Shown here one piece after another: positions 55,295 to 63,956 of a stretch of DNA of 64,000 nucleotides; the first letter of the stretch is position 1, and the number at the start of each line of letters is the position of its first letter. Source of the DNA: Nostoc calcicola FACHB-3891 (lineage in GTDB: Bacteria; Cyanobacteriota; Cyanobacteriia; Cyanobacteriales; Nostocaceae); assembly GCF_014697355.1 (NCBI RefSeq), contig NZ_JACJRQ010000012.1, forward strand, positions 62,001 through 126,000, in the 5' to 3' direction. The notes beneath the pieces were generated by a model, which did no database searches, was not told where the DNA came from, and was given only the letters and a program-made list of their open reading frames with translations. The position numbers and the translations under genes are program-made.

Positions 55295-57022
55295 TTACAG
55301 ATTTAGGGCATTAATCACTCCATAACCCCATTTATCGTCGAATGTGCCTACGGGTTTTCCGGGAATTGTACTATTTTTACGTAACAAATCTTTCAAAGTA
55401 GCCGGATCGAGTTGAGGGTCACGTTGCAGGAGTAATGCAACTAACCCAGTGACGAAAGGTGTCGCCATACTTGTACCAGCCATTGCCACAAACTTAGAAT
55501 TAATCATTGACGAACGGGCAGAATTTGCATCAGCAGAAAGTGTGGAAACAATCATTGCTCCCGGTGCTGCTACATCAGGCTTTTGGGCATCATTGCGTAG
55601 GGGACCTTCACTACTGAATTCTGAAATAGTATCCAAATCTAAGCCCATTTCTCGCACTTGGTTATCAATATCTGTATACTTAGCTTTTGTAGTATAAGCT
55701 GCGACTGTTACAGCGCTGCTAGCGGCTCCCGGCGAACCGATTTTTAGGGCATCCTTGATGCTTTTACCTGTGAAAAACACTGATGACATATCATCTAATG
55801 TCCAAACATCTAGACGTGTCTCAGTTGTAGAAGTATTGCGTAGGCGTAGTTGCCAAATACCCCCCATTACTTGTGAAGGGCCGTTACCACGTATTTGCAC
55901 AAAGAAATTATGGTCGCCGTTAATTTGGTCAGGGCCTGGTGTCACTATTTCCACCCGTGCATCCGGTAACTGATGTTCTTGAGTAGGATTACCGTCAGTA
56001 ATGATTTTTTGGAAGGGGGTAACAAAACCGTTGGGACTCCGTACAGACACTTCCAACTCGCTGTCTTTGGAATACCAAGCGTTTAGCCAAACTATGCCTA
56101 CTTGATTCAAAGGAACATTAAAGCGCATACCACGGGTGCGTCCGCTGGGTATGGTTGTTTGACCATGAATATTGATGCTTCCTTCGTTACCCGCAGCACA
56201 GCAAACAATTCTTCCAGGACCGGTTTCGGCGTCAATCACTTTTGATAGAGAATCGCTACCATCATGGGCATCCGCGTGTCCACCCAAGCTGAGATTGACT
56301 ACTGCTGGGCGTCCCAACTCCCTGGCAACTCGGAAAATGTAACGAATGCCATCGGCAATGTGGGCATCCTGTAAATCTGACCTGACTACAACTAATTCCG
56401 CCTCTGGTGCTACGCCGCTGTAGGTAGCATCAGCACCAGCAGCAATTCCAGCAACGTGGGTGCCATGTCCATCAGTATCCTGAGAAATTGTCAGTTGCGC
56501 TTCCGTAAATTCAGCCCCATAGGTACCTTCTGTGACTCCTGGGCCTGGGAGTGTTTGATCCCAAATGTGTAAAATCCGTCCGGCAAAGGCGGGGTGTTTC
56601 GGGTCAATGCCACTGTCTATGATGCCGACAATTACACCCTTGCCAGTGAGTCCGGTTTGGTTTTTAAACTCCGGTAGTTTGACTTTTCCTGGTGCAACAT
56701 CCATCCGCAAATGCAGTTTACGTGATGGCTTGATGCGTTGGATTGCATCTTCTTCAGATAAGACATCTAAAGCATTTATTGGTAAAAAAGCTGTGCGGAC
56801 ACTGCCGGAATTTTGATTGACTTCAATATTATATTGCGATAAATAACTCAAGTCTGCATCAGAGTCACAGTAGATAAAAACGACGCTCTTAGTTGGTTTG
56901 ACTGCATTTTTATGAGCAATAATACCAAGCGATCGCTTATGTGTAACTAAAGCCTGTTCTCCTTCGTTTTGATAATCCTGAAATGCCAAAAGTAATCCGG
57001 GAGAAAGTTTGTCGTGTCTCAT
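55295..57022 (-). CDS. Subtilase (S8) family protease
   Basis: 575 residues, no signal peptide. Prodomain-like region about 46-107, catalytic domain from ~125 with Asp136 (IIDSGID), His186 (DGHGTHVAG) and Ser518 (AGTSMATP). Between about residues 285 and 410 lies a beta-rich insertion (VSVRSPNGFVTP, FFVQIRGNG, GIWQLRLRNTST). Probably cytosolic or exported by another route. The free prodomain-like protein at 51732 resembles its own prodomain. Upstream gap 57023-57429 holds its promoter. Confidence 0.92.
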   Translation of the reverse strand: MRHDKLSPGLLLAFQDYQNEGEQALVTHKRSLGIIAHKNAVKPTKSVVFIYCDSDADLSYLSQYNIEVNQNSGSVRTAFLPINALDVLSEEDAIQRIKPSRKLHLRMDVAPGKVKLPEFKNQTGLTGKGVIVGIIDSGIDPKHPAFAGRILHIWDQTLPGPGVTEGTYGAEFTEAQLTISQDTDGHGTHVAGIAAGADATYSGVAPEAELVVVRSDLQDAHIADGIRYIFRVARELGRPAVVNLSLGGHADAHDGSDSLSKVIDAETGPGRIVCCAAGNEGSINIHGQTTIPSGRTRGMRFNVPLNQVGIVWLNAWYSKDSELEVSVRSPNGFVTPFQKIITDGNPTQEHQLPDARVEIVTPGPDQINGDHNFFVQIRGNGPSQVMGGIWQLRLRNTSTTETRLDVWTLDDMSSVFFTGKSIKDALKIGSPGAASSAVTVAAYTTKAKYTDIDNQVREMGLDLDTISEFSSEGPLRNDAQKPDVAAPGAMIVSTLSADANSARSSMINSKFVAMAGTSMATPFVTGLVALLLQRDPQLDPATLKDLLRKNSTIPGKPVGTFDDKWGYGVINALNL

Positions 57023-57429
57023 TTTTGCCTCAAATTAAATTTATTGGGAGTCAGGAACCAGAACAATACATATTTTGAATCCTAGCTTCCTTTTTTAGTA
57101 CTAGGACTCAACACACCTTGACATAATTCATAATCTATAAAAATAATCCAGTGTTTACTTAAGTGATTACGGATAAAGTTAATTCAAAAAATATTAAATT
57201 TTATGAATTAATTAAGGATCATTAATAATGATGGTAATAATTTTTTCAAAAACTGATAATATTTGCTATGGAAAAGTCTATTCTAAATAAATAATAAAAA
57301 ATGCTCAAGAATCTTCCCATGCCCCATGCCCAATGCTCAATGCCCAATTTCCAATTTTCTATCATAAGTAAGAGCCACAAAGAAGCTAATATTTGCAACG
57401 ATCGCTTCTGAAGCCACTAAGAGTAATTC
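57023..57429. other. Divergent intergenic region
   Basis: AT-rich spacer between the divergent subtilase and amylase genes, with a CCCATGCCCAATGCTCAATG-type short repeat at 57318-57342. No ORF is supportable; the promoters of both genes should lie here. Confidence 0.5.
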
Positions 57430-58887
57430 ATGCAAATTCAAACACCAGACTGGGTGAAACACGCTGTTTTCTACCAAATCTTTCCAGACCGCTTTGCTAG
57501 AAGCAAACAGCCACGCAAACGGCTGTTGCACGAAGCCCGTTGGGAAGATTGGGACGCGATGCCAACACTCCAAGGTTATAAAGGCGGGGATTTATGGGGC
57601 ATCATGGAAGGTTTGGACTATATCAAGGATCTCGGCATTAACGCCATTTACTTTACACCGATTTTTCAATCCGCCAGCAATCACCGCTATCATACCCATG
57701 ATTATTATCAAGTTGACCCGATGCTGGGGGGCAACGAAGCTTTTAAGGAATTACTAGACGCTGCCCATCAACGGAATATCAAAGTCGTTCTGGATGGCGT
57801 TTTTAACCATTCCAGTCGGGGATTTTTCTTTTTCCATGACGTTTTAGAAAATGGGCCTCATTCCCCGTGGGTAAATTGGTTTAAAATTGAAGGCTGGCCT
57901 TTAGCGCCCTATACAGGAGATTTTCCTGCTAACTACGTGGGTTGGGCTGGAAATCGTGCTTTGCCAGAATTTAACCACGACAATCCAGAAGTGCGAGAAT
58001 ACATTATGGAAATTGCCGAATATTGGATTAAATTCGGCATAGATGGTTGGCGATTGGATGTACCATTTGAAATTAAAACCCCTGGTTTTTGGCAAGAGTT
58101 CCGCGATCGCGTCAAAGCCATCAATCCTGAAGCTTACATTGTTGGCGAAGTCTGGGGAGATTCCCGTGAGTGGCTGGATGGGACGCAATTTGACGGGGTG
58201 ATGAACTATTTGTTTGCTGGGCCGACAATTGCCTTTGCGGCTGGCGATCGCGTAGTCTTAGAACAAGTCCAAAGCCGCGACTATAAACCTTATCCACCCT
58301 TATTTGCTGCCGAGTACGCCACCAAAATCCAAGAATTACTGCAACTTTATCCTTGGGAAATTCAGCTGACTCAACTCAATTTGCTAGCAAGTCACGATAC
58401 AGCCCGATTGATGACCATTGCGGGAGGTGATATAGCCAGTGTAGAATTATCAACTCTGTTGTTACTAACCTTTCCCGGTGCCTCCAGTATCTACTATGGC
58501 GATGAAGTCGGCTTACCTGGCGCTATAGATCCAGACTCACGTCGTGGTTTTCCCTTAGAGACTAACTGGAATCTAGAAATTTTCAATACTCACCGCCAAT
58601 TAATTACCCTCCGCCACACTTACCCAGCATTACGTACAGGTGATTACCAAGTCCTCCATGCTCAAGGACAACTTTACATCTTTGCGCGAACCTTGGAGAA
58701 AGAAGAATTGATAATTGCCATCAACGCTGGGACAAGTTCGGCAACAGCAAATGTAGATATCGCCAGTTTGCACACTCAACCCAACAAACTCTTATATGGT
58801 AGTGCTGAAGTTGAGTGGAATAGTCAAGGAGAAACTCAGCAGTTGTCATTAACTATTTCTGGACGTACTGGCTGCATTTTGGGCTAG
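57430..58887 (+). CDS. GH13 alpha-amylase family enzyme
   Basis: 485 residues, (beta/alpha)8 glycoside hydrolase. The four GH13 regions are visible: DGVFNHSS (I), GWRLDVPFE with nucleophile Asp (II), IVGEVWG with acid/base Glu (III) and LASHDTARL (IV). WVKHAVFYQIFPDRFARS at the N-terminus is typical of neopullulanase/cyclomaltodextrinase-like enzymes, but the N-terminal starch-binding domain of those is absent. No signal peptide, so it probably acts on intracellular glycogen-derived oligosaccharides. Confidence 0.9.
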   Translation: MQIQTPDWVKHAVFYQIFPDRFARSKQPRKRLLHEARWEDWDAMPTLQGYKGGDLWGIMEGLDYIKDLGINAIYFTPIFQSASNHRYHTHDYYQVDPMLGGNEAFKELLDAAHQRNIKVVLDGVFNHSSRGFFFFHDVLENGPHSPWVNWFKIEGWPLAPYTGDFPANYVGWAGNRALPEFNHDNPEVREYIMEIAEYWIKFGIDGWRLDVPFEIKTPGFWQEFRDRVKAINPEAYIVGEVWGDSREWLDGTQFDGVMNYLFAGPTIAFAAGDRVVLEQVQSRDYKPYPPLFAAEYATKIQELLQLYPWEIQLTQLNLLASHDTARLMTIAGGDIASVELSTLLLLTFPGASSIYYGDEVGLPGAIDPDSRRGFPLETNWNLEIFNTHRQLITLRHTYPALRTGDYQVLHAQGQLYIFARTLEKEELIIAINAGTSSATANVDIASLHTQPNKLLYGSAEVEWNSQGETQQLSLTISGRTGCILG

Positions 58888-58986
58888 GGACTGGCGAGGC
58901 AGGGGAAAAGGTTAAATGGAAAAGGGAAAAGGAATAAATTTAACCTTTCCCCTTTACCCCTTTCCCTTTCCCCATTCCTAAAGCCT

Positions 58987-59406
58987 TTACTTCCCCGCCA
59001 CCATTGCAGGCATTAGCACTGCATCAATAATATGGATTACGCCATTGTCTGTCAAAATGTCTGTTTTGATGACATTGGCGTCATTCACCTTAATTTTGCC
59101 GTTGACAGATTCAATAGCTACAATCGATCCTTCGAGGGTCTGTGCCTCATTAATTTGTACCAAATCATCAGACCTGACATCCCCACTGGCGATATGATAG
59201 GCCACAATTTTCCTCAGCTTGGGAATATCTTGTAGTAACGAATCTAAAGTTCCTTCTGGCAAATTGGCAAAAGCTTCGTCAGTGGGTGCAAAGAGTGTCA
59301 AAGAATCAAGACTTTTGAGAGTTTCGATGAGATTTACAGCTTTAACAGCCTTTATCAGCGTATTGAAATTTCCTGCGGCGATCGCAGTTTCCACAAGGTC
59401 AGCCAT
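58987..59406 (-). CDS. Fasciclin (FAS1) domain protein
   Basis: 139 residues, a single FAS1 domain: FNTLIKAVKAVNLIETLKS, LTLFAPTDEAFANLPEGT (H1 motif), YHIASGDVRSDDL, and the C-terminal VIHIIDAVLMP (H2 motif). No signal peptide, which is common for cyanobacterial single-domain members. Thought to mediate adhesion or protein contact; precise role unknown. A GGGGAAAGG-type inverted tract (58900-58975) separates it from the convergent amylase gene. Confidence 0.92.
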   Translation of the reverse strand: MADLVETAIAAGNFNTLIKAVKAVNLIETLKSLDSLTLFAPTDEAFANLPEGTLDSLLQDIPKLRKIVAYHIASGDVRSDDLVQINEAQTLEGSIVAIESVNGKIKVNDANVIKTDILTDNGVIHIIDAVLMPAMVAGK

Positions 59407-59558
59407 GAGGATGCGTTAAATAATACTATAAATTACTTATAAGGTGGCTAAAATACTCTTAACCTCTATCACTAGAAAGGTTGCTGGCGGTTAAACAGAC
59501 AGTAGCAGACTGATTTAGTGCTGTTACACTGGAGAATGTCCCCAAGAAGCACTGATTT

Positions 59559-59795
59559 ATGCTAAAGCGTTCTAAGTTCGAGACAACACAATCTCAAATT
59601 ATGCATCGTGCTGAGGATTTGATAAGTGCAGCCTCAAATCGTTACCGGATTACGGTTCAGGTGGCAAATCGTGCCAAACGTCGGCGTTATGAAGACTTTG
59701 AAAATAACGAAGATGCCATGATGAAGCCAGTGCTAAGGGCAATCATCGAAATGTCAGATGAATTGACTCAGCCAGAAATTATTGGCGAACTCTAA
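59559..59795 (+). CDS. rpoZ: RNA polymerase subunit omega
   Basis: 78 residues. [30 protein letters not shown] and the acidic end are those of the cyanobacterial omega subunit, which binds the beta-prime C-terminus and helps assemble RNA polymerase. Length is right for the lineage. Followed directly by heptamer repeats. Confidence 0.95.
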   Translation: MLKRSKFETTQSQIMHRAEDLISAASNRYRITVQVANRAKRRRYEDFENNEDAMMKPVLRAIIEMSDELTQPEIIGEL

Positions 59796-59812
59796 AAATA
59801 GTGTTGAGTGCT

Positions 59813-60002
59813 GAGTTGGGAGTTGGGAGTTGGGAGTTGGGAGTTGGGAGTTGGGAGTTGGGAGTTGGGAGTTGGGAGTTGGGAGTTGGGAGTTGGGAGT
59901 TCTAAATTGTGAATTCTGACTTCTGACTTCTGACTTCTGAATTCTGACTTCTGAATTCTGAATTCTGACTTCTGAATTCTGAATTCTGACTTCTGAATTC
60001 TG
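59813..60002. repeat. Heptamer array GGGAGTT plus TTCTGAATTC array
   Basis: Bases 59813-59901 are about 12 tandem GGGAGTT heptamers (complement of the 50071 array). Bases 59911-60002 are tandem GACTTCT/GAATTCT heptamers. They fill the gap between rpoZ and the secreted protein gene. A lone MITE terminus TCAGCAACGCCC follows at 60011-60022. Confidence 0.9.
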
Positions 60003-60037
60003 GAATTTTCACTCAGCAACGCCCAAAATTTTGTTCT

Positions 60038-60634
60038 ATGAAAAAGAGAAAATTTCTGTTGAAATCAGTTATTTCAAAACTCAAAACTCAGTACTTAGCA
60101 ATACTGTTTGCGTTAATGCTGAGTTTAATTGTTTTGGGTTCAGGGTTATTTAGTAACCAACCGGGGATAGCACAAACAATCACTCCCAATGATGTTTGGC
60201 AGGTAGTATACCAAAAATTGCCAGATTTTCCCCGAGAAAATAAGTATATCAGCAAAGAAAATGGCAAAGTTGATGAAAACAATACCCTAGCAAATCGGTT
60301 GATTCGATATCATATTTATACCAAAGGGCGTGCCGCAATTTATCGCTTGGATTGGAAACTAACTTTAGCTGATTACCTGGGTGCAAATGAAATTATGTAT
60401 GATACTAGCTATCCAGGAAATGATATACTGCGGGAAAATCCGATAGAAGGCGATAAAAGTGCGATCGCCCGTCTGACTCGCAGTCAGCGAAATGCCCTAC
60501 TCGAAGTTTTAGTCAATATATTTAATCCTACTTCCCAAAACACATCAGCCCCTCGCCCCAACACCACACCAAACCCCACTACATCAACAACTCCACAGCC
60601 ACCCCAACAAGGAGGCGCCGAACTACTCAAGTAA
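60038..60634 (+). CDS. Secreted hypothetical protein
   Basis: 198 residues. Basic start and hydrophobic segment (YLAILFALMLSLIVLGSGLF) form a signal or anchor; the mature middle (NDVWQVVYQKLPDFPRENKY, DNTLANRLIRYHIY) is compact, and the last ~35 residues are Thr/Pro/Asn-rich. Not assigned to a named family, though it looks like a conserved cyanobacterial exported protein. Periplasmic location inferred. Confidence 0.7.
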   Translation: MKKRKFLLKSVISKLKTQYLAILFALMLSLIVLGSGLFSNQPGIAQTITPNDVWQVVYQKLPDFPRENKYISKENGKVDENNTLANRLIRYHIYTKGRAAIYRLDWKLTLADYLGANEIMYDTSYPGNDILRENPIEGDKSAIARLTRSQRNALLEVLVNIFNPTSQNTSAPRPNTTPNPTTSTTPQPPQQGGAELLK

Positions 60635-60643
60635 CTCTTGTAC

Positions 60644-60663
60644 AGACGCGATTAATCGCGTCT
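60644..60663. repeat. AGACGCGATTAATCGCGTCT palindrome
   Basis: A perfect 20-bp palindrome between the secreted protein and DUF1818 genes. The same sequence with one change lies at 35662-35681. A dispersed small palindrome family; could double as a terminator for the upstream gene. Confidence 0.75.
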
Positions 60664-60680
60664 CTATTCCTAACTAAATT

Positions 60681-61046
60681 ATGGAACGCCTTGTCAAAAG
60701 TGGATCTGGTTGGCGTATTGGCTGGAACCCCGATGCACATGAATTTAAAGGTTTAATAGGCACAGATGACTGGGCAATCGAGTTAACCGAAGCCGAGTTG
60801 AACGATTTTTGTCGTCTACTGGCACAGCTAGCAGACACCATGAAACAACTCGCAACAGAATTAATGGAAGAGGAGAAAATCGCCTGTGAAGCTGAAAGCG
60901 ATTTATTATGGATGGAGGTAGAAGGCTATCCCCACGCCTACAGTCTGCGTTTCATACTCAACACAGGGCGATGTGTAGAAGGTAAATGGGATGCTTTTGC
61001 TGTTCCAGATTTACTGCAAGCCAGTGGAACGCTCAAAGTTTTTTAA
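60681..61046 (+). CDS. DUF1818 family protein
   Basis: 121 residues. RLVKSGSGWRIGWNPDAHEF at the N-terminus, ELTEAELNDFCRLLAQL in the middle and GRCVEGKWDAFAVPDLL near the end match the cyanobacterial DUF1818 family. Soluble, no signal. Function unknown. Confidence 0.88.
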   Translation: MERLVKSGSGWRIGWNPDAHEFKGLIGTDDWAIELTEAELNDFCRLLAQLADTMKQLATELMEEEKIACEAESDLLWMEVEGYPHAYSLRFILNTGRCVEGKWDAFAVPDLLQASGTLKVF

Positions 61047-61158
61047 ATATAATATCTATACTTTTGCTTAGGTTCATGCTAGAATAACAAAATTCAATAA
61101 ACAGATTTAAGATTTGTAATTAAAAAAATTCAAAATCTAAAATCCAACATTGAGTATT

Positions 61159-61232
61159 CGGGGCGTAGCGCAGCTTGGTAGCGCGCCACTTTGGGGTAGT
61201 GGAGGTCGTGGGTTCGAATCCCGCCGCTCCGA
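61159..61232 (+). tRNA. tRNA-Pro (GGG)
   Basis: Cloverleaf is evident. Acceptor CGGGGCG pairs with CGCTCCG (one G-U), D arm AGCGCAGCTTGGTAGCGC, anticodon stem CCACT/AGTGG with loop TTGGGGT giving anticodon GGG, T arm GTGGGTTCGAATCCCGC. Discriminator A at 61232; CCA is not encoded. Confidence 0.96.
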
Positions 61233-61247
61233 TTGATAATAAAAGAT

Positions 61248-61283
61248 ACCTGCTAGTCTTTTCAAAAGATTGGCAGGTTTTTC
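61248..61283 (+). terminator. Rho-independent terminator of tRNA-Pro
   Basis: ACCTGC-ta-GTCTTTT-c-AAAAGAT-tg-GCAGGT forms a stem with a small internal loop, followed by TTTTTC. Placed 16 bp after the tRNA. Confidence 0.85.
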
Positions 61284-61365
61284 AATAATAAAATTGCGTT
61301 CAGTTGGTGAATACCCTAAAAAAATTTGGTATGTTACTCATGCTCAGACGCTTAAGCAGCCATGA

Positions 61366-61592
61366 AGAAGGGGAAGGGGAAAGGGGGAAAGGGGAAAGGG
61401 AACCCCATACTTTAAAAATAGGGGTTTCAAAATATGGATGCTGATTTTTATCGCACTGCGTGTCTCAAAAACCTTCTTTTAATATTCTCCATATTTCAAA
61501 ATAGGGGCTTTATACCGTGTGGGGGAAAAGTTTTTAATTATTACCCTTTTCCCCTTACCCTTTCCCCTTTCCCCCTTCTCGGTAAAATCTCC
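61366..61592. mobile_element. AAAGGGG-arm MITE-like element
   Basis: The left arm GAAGAAGGGGAAGGGGAAAG and the right arm CCTTTCCCCTTTCCCCCTTC are inverted. The unit from 61503 is shared with 45863-45955. The element ends about 10 bp before the phosphoesterase start, so the open frame reaching back to 61434 is repeat, not gene. Confidence 0.65.
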
Positions 61593-61601
61593 TCAGTGGC
61601 T

Positions 61602-63302
61602 ATGCTTGTACTTGTTATATGCTTTACTCTAGTAAGCGTGCATTCATGTAGGCAAACAAATATGATATCAGCACCCTATCTGCTGACCGACCCATTTTTG
61701 CAACTGCCAACTGAAAATTCAGTGCGAGTAGTTTGGTTTACCGAGTTTGCTGGTACTCAACACACAGTGTTCTACGGTGAAAATCTCAAACAAACCGCTA
61801 AGGCGAATACTATCAAACTCAGTCGCACGCGTGAAGACCAAAAATCAAGAGTTGCAAACCAAATCCAAGACGGCCAAGTTTATCAAAAACCCGTTGGGCG
61901 TGACATTTGGCGACATGAAGCTGAGGTAACTGGGTTAACTCCTGGTGTGCGGGTAAACTATCGCGTGGCGAGTGTGGGGGAAGATGGAGGAAGTGTTAGC
62001 AGTGATGTTTTTACTCTTGCTGCTACTCCCAAACCTGGTACACCATTAAAAATTCTACTTACTTCAGACCATCAATTAAAGCCGATGACATCGGCAAATT
62101 TGCAAAAGGTAGTAGAAACCGTTGGACGTGTTGATGGGGTGTGGTTTGCTGGTGATTTGGTAAATATTAGCGATCGCGCCTCGGAATGGTTTGATGATAA
62201 TAATGGTAGTGCCTTGTTTCCCGGTTTACAAGGTCGTGCTAAATACGAAATGACCCACGACGGTGTTAAGACAACCTACACTGGTGGGAAAATAATTCAA
62301 CATGCACCCATGTTTACTTGCATTGGTAATCATGAAGTCATGGGGCGATTTGCGAGAACTGGAGGTTTAAATGATGAATTTGATGATACCATTCCTCATG
62401 CAGTTGCCGAAAAATTGTACCCCGATAAATCTCCCATAGATCATTCTTTTAATACTGTTACCTACGAAGAAATTCTCACTCTACCAACCAGTCAAGAGGG
62501 TGGAAAAAAATATTATGCAGTTAGCTTTGGTGATGTACGTCTCGTAGTATTATACATTACGAATATGTGGCGTACTCCCAAGTTAGATGCACAGGCAAAA
62601 GGTAGATATCAAGAAGCAGAAAAGGATTTCAATAATCCAGAAAATTGGGGTTATGGACAGGTGATTTATGAGCCAATTGCTAAAGGTAGCAAGCAGTATA
62701 ATTGGCTAGAGACAGAACTCAACAGCCCTGAATTTAAACAAGCAAAATACAAAGTTGTGATGTTTCATCATCCGCCTCACACTTTGGGTGATAATATAGT
62801 TCCTGCCTATACAAATCCAGTACAAACAATTGAGCGGAATGGTCCCAATATTAAAGCAGTGCGTTACGAGTATCCCAAAGACGCAGATTATATCATCCGC
62901 GATGTTGTGCCAATGCTTGAAACAGCTAATGTACAATTAGTATTTTATGGACATTCTCATTTGTGGAATCGCTTTGTTAGTCCCAGTGAAATGCACTTTT
63001 TAGAAACATCTAATGTTGGTAATACTTATGGTGCTGCTTGGGGTGAGAGAAAGCGAGAAGTGCCAATTAACTATCAAGAGGATTATGTTAAGCTTGGCGA
63101 TCCCAATGGTTTAGAACCGATTTTACCAACAATTGCGCCTTTGTTAGGTGAAGATGGTAAGGCGATGCCTTATGTTGCTAGTAATGAGATTACTGTTTTT
63201 AGTATTTTTGATACGGGGACGGGTGCAATTAGTAGTTATCGTTTTGATACTCGCAAGGCTGATTCAGAGGTGGTGAAGTTTGATGAGTTTAAGTTGAAAT
63301 AG
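61602..63302 (+). CDS. Metallophosphoesterase, purple acid phosphatase-like
   Basis: 566 residues from ATG 61602 (the upstream frame is repeat-derived). The N-terminus MLVLVICFTLVSVHSC is a signal with a possible lipobox. A fibronectin-III-like domain (about 25-145; VRVVWFTEF, VTGLTPGVRVNYRVAS) precedes the metallophosphoesterase domain. Metal-site motifs are degenerate or spaced: LLTSDHQ, WFAGDLVN, CIGNHEVMG, VMFHHPPH and YGHSHLW. It is probably a periplasmic or surface phosphatase for phosphate scavenging. The first motif has SDHQ where xDxH is usual. Confidence 0.85.
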   Translation: MLVLVICFTLVSVHSCRQTNMISAPYLLTDPFLQLPTENSVRVVWFTEFAGTQHTVFYGENLKQTAKANTIKLSRTREDQKSRVANQIQDGQVYQKPVGRDIWRHEAEVTGLTPGVRVNYRVASVGEDGGSVSSDVFTLAATPKPGTPLKILLTSDHQLKPMTSANLQKVVETVGRVDGVWFAGDLVNISDRASEWFDDNNGSALFPGLQGRAKYEMTHDGVKTTYTGGKIIQHAPMFTCIGNHEVMGRFARTGGLNDEFDDTIPHAVAEKLYPDKSPIDHSFNTVTYEEILTLPTSQEGGKKYYAVSFGDVRLVVLYITNMWRTPKLDAQAKGRYQEAEKDFNNPENWGYGQVIYEPIAKGSKQYNWLETELNSPEFKQAKYKVVMFHHPPHTLGDNIVPAYTNPVQTIERNGPNIKAVRYEYPKDADYIIRDVVPMLETANVQLVFYGHSHLWNRFVSPSEMHFLETSNVGNTYGAAWGERKREVPINYQEDYVKLGDPNGLEPILPTIAPLLGEDGKAMPYVASNEITVFSIFDTGTGAISSYRFDTRKADSEVVKFDEFKLK

Positions 63303-63355
63303 TAGCAGAATTCAGAATTCTGAATTCAGAATTCTGAATTCTGAATTCAGGAGTA
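63303..63355. repeat. AGAATTCTGAATTC repeat tract
   Basis: Alternating CAGAATTC/TGAATTC units, the same dispersed heptamer family seen near 11460 and 59911. Confidence 0.7.
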
Positions 63356-63390
63356 AAAAACACTTTATATCTGGGTAACAGATGAATCGT

Positions 63391-63456
63391 CTACCTCACA
63401 ACTTCTGGCGGATCTACATTCTCTACTATGGGATTTTCTTCTTGGTTATCTGACAT
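63391..63456 (-). other. Tiny ORF downstream of antitoxin-like gene
   Basis: ATG 63456 opens a 21-codon frame reading MSDNQEENPIVENVDPPEVV and one more residue before a stop. It lies 23 bp downstream of the Phd/YefM-like gene and directly next to an AATTC repeat tract. It may be a truncated gene start or nothing. Confidence 0.25.
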
Positions 63457-63479
63457 ACTTTCTCACACAGCACTCCCCT

Positions 63480-63956
63480 TTATGGTTTGGTTAATGGGAC
63501 TTCATCAGTTTCAGCACTAAAAGCTGCTGCTAGTTCGGGGCTAGAGTAAGCAATTGCACTTTCATGCCATTCATGGATGAGTGCGTCAATCATCTCCCAT
63601 GCTGTGGTTGAAGAATCTATCAGCCGAAAAGCCTCACTTAGCTCCTTGATAAACTCTTGCAAATCATCTGCGTCAAACACGCTCAACCATCCATAAGGAT
63701 GTTTAAAGCTGATTTTTTCCCCTAGTAATAAAGAAAAAGCGACGGTTAATGTTTCAAAAACAGCTTTACTTTGAGTAGCTGTCTTGACAAGAGAATTTAC
63801 TTCCTCCCGGCGCAATAAGGCAAAAGACTGATCGTTACGAGTAATTGTCACTGGATGTTCTAAAGCCTTGTCTAGAACTCGTCCAGGCTGACGATTTAAC
63901 TCAGTGGCAGTAATTAGTTCGTCTGAATAAATATTGCCAAAATTGCCTAGAGCCAT
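63480..63956 (-). CDS. Phd/YefM-like antitoxin domain protein
   Basis: 158 residues. The N-terminal ~55 residues (ITATELNRQPGRVLDKALEH, PVTITRNDQSFALLRREE) match the Phd/YefM DNA-binding antitoxin fold. The C-terminal ~100 residues are an unrecognised helical extension (LQEFIKELSEAFRLIDSS), longer than typical antitoxins. A toxin gene would be expected downstream on the minus strand, but only a 21-codon frame and repeats are there. Confidence 0.75.
   Translation of the reverse strand: MALGNFGNIYSDELITATELNRQPGRVLDKALEHPVTITRNDQSFALLRREEVNSLVKTATQSKAVFETLTVAFSLLLGEKISFKHPYGWLSVFDADDLQEFIKELSEAFRLIDSSTTAWEMIDALIHEWHESAIAYSSPELAAAFSAETDEVPLTKP

Noticed and set aside
60011..60022. Second full MITE of the GGCGTTGCTGA family
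   Set aside because: Only one terminus (TCAGCAACGCCC) is present; no facing end was found within a reasonable distance.
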